A DNA stretch of 6,743 bases, from NCBI GenBank assembly GCA_047517485.1, contig JAKZSU010000009.1, positions 1-6,743 on the forward strand. The letters are read 5' to 3'. Made by a program: the position numbers and the translations under genes. The notes under the pieces were generated by a model that searched no databases, was not told the origin of the DNA, and saw only the letters and a program-made list of their open reading frames with translations. This DNA is from JAKZSU01 sp047517485 (GTDB taxonomy: Bacteria > Pseudomonadota > Alphaproteobacteria > UBA7887). Below, piece by piece: positions 6,315 through 6,743 of this stretch (the stretch's first letter is position 1; every line of letters begins with the position of its first letter).

Positions 6315-6468
6315 CGAGTTATACAACCTAAATGAAGTGGCGTAGATAACATTGCTGTAGGTGCAACGACTTGCGATTAGCACATCTAAATTCGAATACT
6401 AATTTAAAGAGACACTTAGTTTCGATTAACTTTTCGCTCTCTTTTTCTTTTGCTTGGCGAGGACTCTA

Positions 6469-6732
6469 ATGGCCGAAACACGGATTGAGTGGACAGATGC
6501 AACCTGGAATCCCGTCGCTGGCTGCTCGATCATTAGCGAAGGGTGCACGAACTGCTATGCAATGGAAATGGCTAAGCGCCTGCAATCGATGCATGTCCAA
6601 AAATACGAAGGCCTAACCCGCAATAGCGGTCAACGTATCATTTGGAATGGTGTTGTACGGGAAGATTGTACCTTGCCTATCCGGTTTACACCCACACCCA
6701 CTAGGGCTAGAATGGGCGCAAACCGGATATAG
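6469..6732 (+). CDS. DUF5131 (phage Gp37/Gp68) three-Cys-motif protein, N-terminal fragment
   Basis: The ATG at 6469 has GAGG 6 bases upstream and begins MAETRIEWTDATWNPVAGC, the hallmark start of the Gp37/Gp68-like DUF5131 family. C19, C26 and C29 (GCSIISEGCTNCYA) form the radical-SAM-like three-Cys motif that gives these proteins their name. They are often encoded beside a TcmP partner in phage or defence-like islands; their function is not settled. The homology runs through LPIR at about residues 69-72, where the family continues into a WxKPRRIFVNSMSDLFH-like core. Here the frame instead enters a palindromic element and stops at TAG after 87 residues. Family members are usually well over 200 residues, so this is a truncated, probably non-functional gene, or one interrupted at a contig edge. 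Hand-counted GC is about 52 percent over 6541-6600, below the metabolic genes. Confidence 0.78.
   Translation: MAETRIEWTDATWNPVAGCSIISEGCTNCYAMEMAKRLQSMHVQKYEGLTRNSGQRIIWNGVVREDCTLPIRFTPTPTRARMGANRI
6678..6729. repeat. 52-bp palindromic element interrupting the DUF5131 frame
   Basis: tatccggtttacaccca (6678-6694) and tgggcgcaaaccggata (6713-6729) are inverted repeats matching at 15 of 17 positions. The loop contains a further CCC-ACTA-GGG mini-stem. Outside the arms, cctat (6676-6680) pairs with atagg (6729-6733) across a 2-base bulge. The two mismatches are A-C on the plus strand but would be G-U pairs in minus-strand RNA, so that strand folds completely. It could be a REP/BIME-like or MITE-type insertion, or a fold-back assembly artefact at a contig end. 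Confidence 0.62.
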
Positions 6733-6743
6733 GGGAGCGCGCC

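Larger units (their letters stand above)
5997..6468. other. 472-bp gene-free region with structured leader and AT-rich islet
   Basis: No convincing protein gene lies here. The left part (5997-6200) is GC-rich mcl2 leader with a 9-bp inverted repeat. The middle (6203-6302) holds a minus-strand promoter, two adjacent hairpins and a T run. The right part (about 6255-6468) is AT-rich, with 36 percent GC by hand count over 6301-6420, in strong contrast to the sdh/mch side. It ends in a pyrimidine-rich tract (6430-6453) just before the Shine-Dalgarno of the plus-strand DUF5131 gene. The composition change suggests a boundary of acquired DNA. Confidence 0.7.

Noticed and set aside
6192..6383. 63-codon minus-strand ORF in the AT-rich islet
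   Set aside because: It reads straight through the TTGACA promoter, both hairpins and the terminator, has no family resemblance, and shows no clear ribosome binding site.
6676..6733. Integron attC site
   Set aside because: The inverted repeat lacks the RYYYAAC and GTTRRRY core sites at its ends, and no integrase or cassette structure is visible.

Overview
The window looks like a GC-rich alphaproteobacterium, probably Rhodospirillales-like. The evidence is the sdhC-sdhD-sdhA-sdhB order, the residue patterns of the four subunits, and a mesaconyl-CoA hydratase of the ethylmalonyl-CoA pathway type. This is a judgement from remembered families, since no search could be run.

Layout from left to right. 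Positions 1-347 hold 3.7 copies of a 93-bp tandem repeat that runs off the left edge. It is followed at once by a strong 17-bp hairpin (349-388) and a featureless spacer to 527. Positions 528-3930 are the complete succinate dehydrogenase operon on the minus strand, transcribed sdhC, sdhD, sdhA, sdhB, with a candidate promoter at 3981-4009. Positions 4039-5996 are two tightly coupled minus-strand genes: a CitE-family malyl-CoA lyase/thioesterase (mcl2-like) and a double-hotdog mesaconyl-CoA hydratase (mch). Positions 5997-6468 are a gene-free stretch with several inverted repeats. It includes what looks like a compact minus-strand RNA unit: a TTGACA promoter, two hairpins and a T run. It then turns into an AT-rich islet. 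Positions 6469-6732 carry, on the plus strand, the N-terminal part of a DUF5131 (phage Gp37/Gp68, three-Cys-motif) protein that stops inside a 52-bp palindromic element at the right edge.

The metabolic genes fit together. Mch interconverts beta-methylmalyl-CoA and mesaconyl-CoA, and Mcl-type enzymes act on malyl-CoA esters. The pathway yields glyoxylate and propionyl-CoA, and the propionyl-CoA carbon enters the TCA cycle as succinyl-CoA and succinate. Succinate is the substrate of the Sdh complex encoded directly downstream. Co-transcription of the two sets is possible, but the 108-bp gap contains its own candidate promoter.

The core metabolic genes look ordinary and intact. The unusual material is at both ends: the 93-bp repeat array on the left, and on the right the candidate small RNA or leader attenuator upstream of mcl2 and the palindrome-interrupted three-Cys gene in a compositionally different patch.
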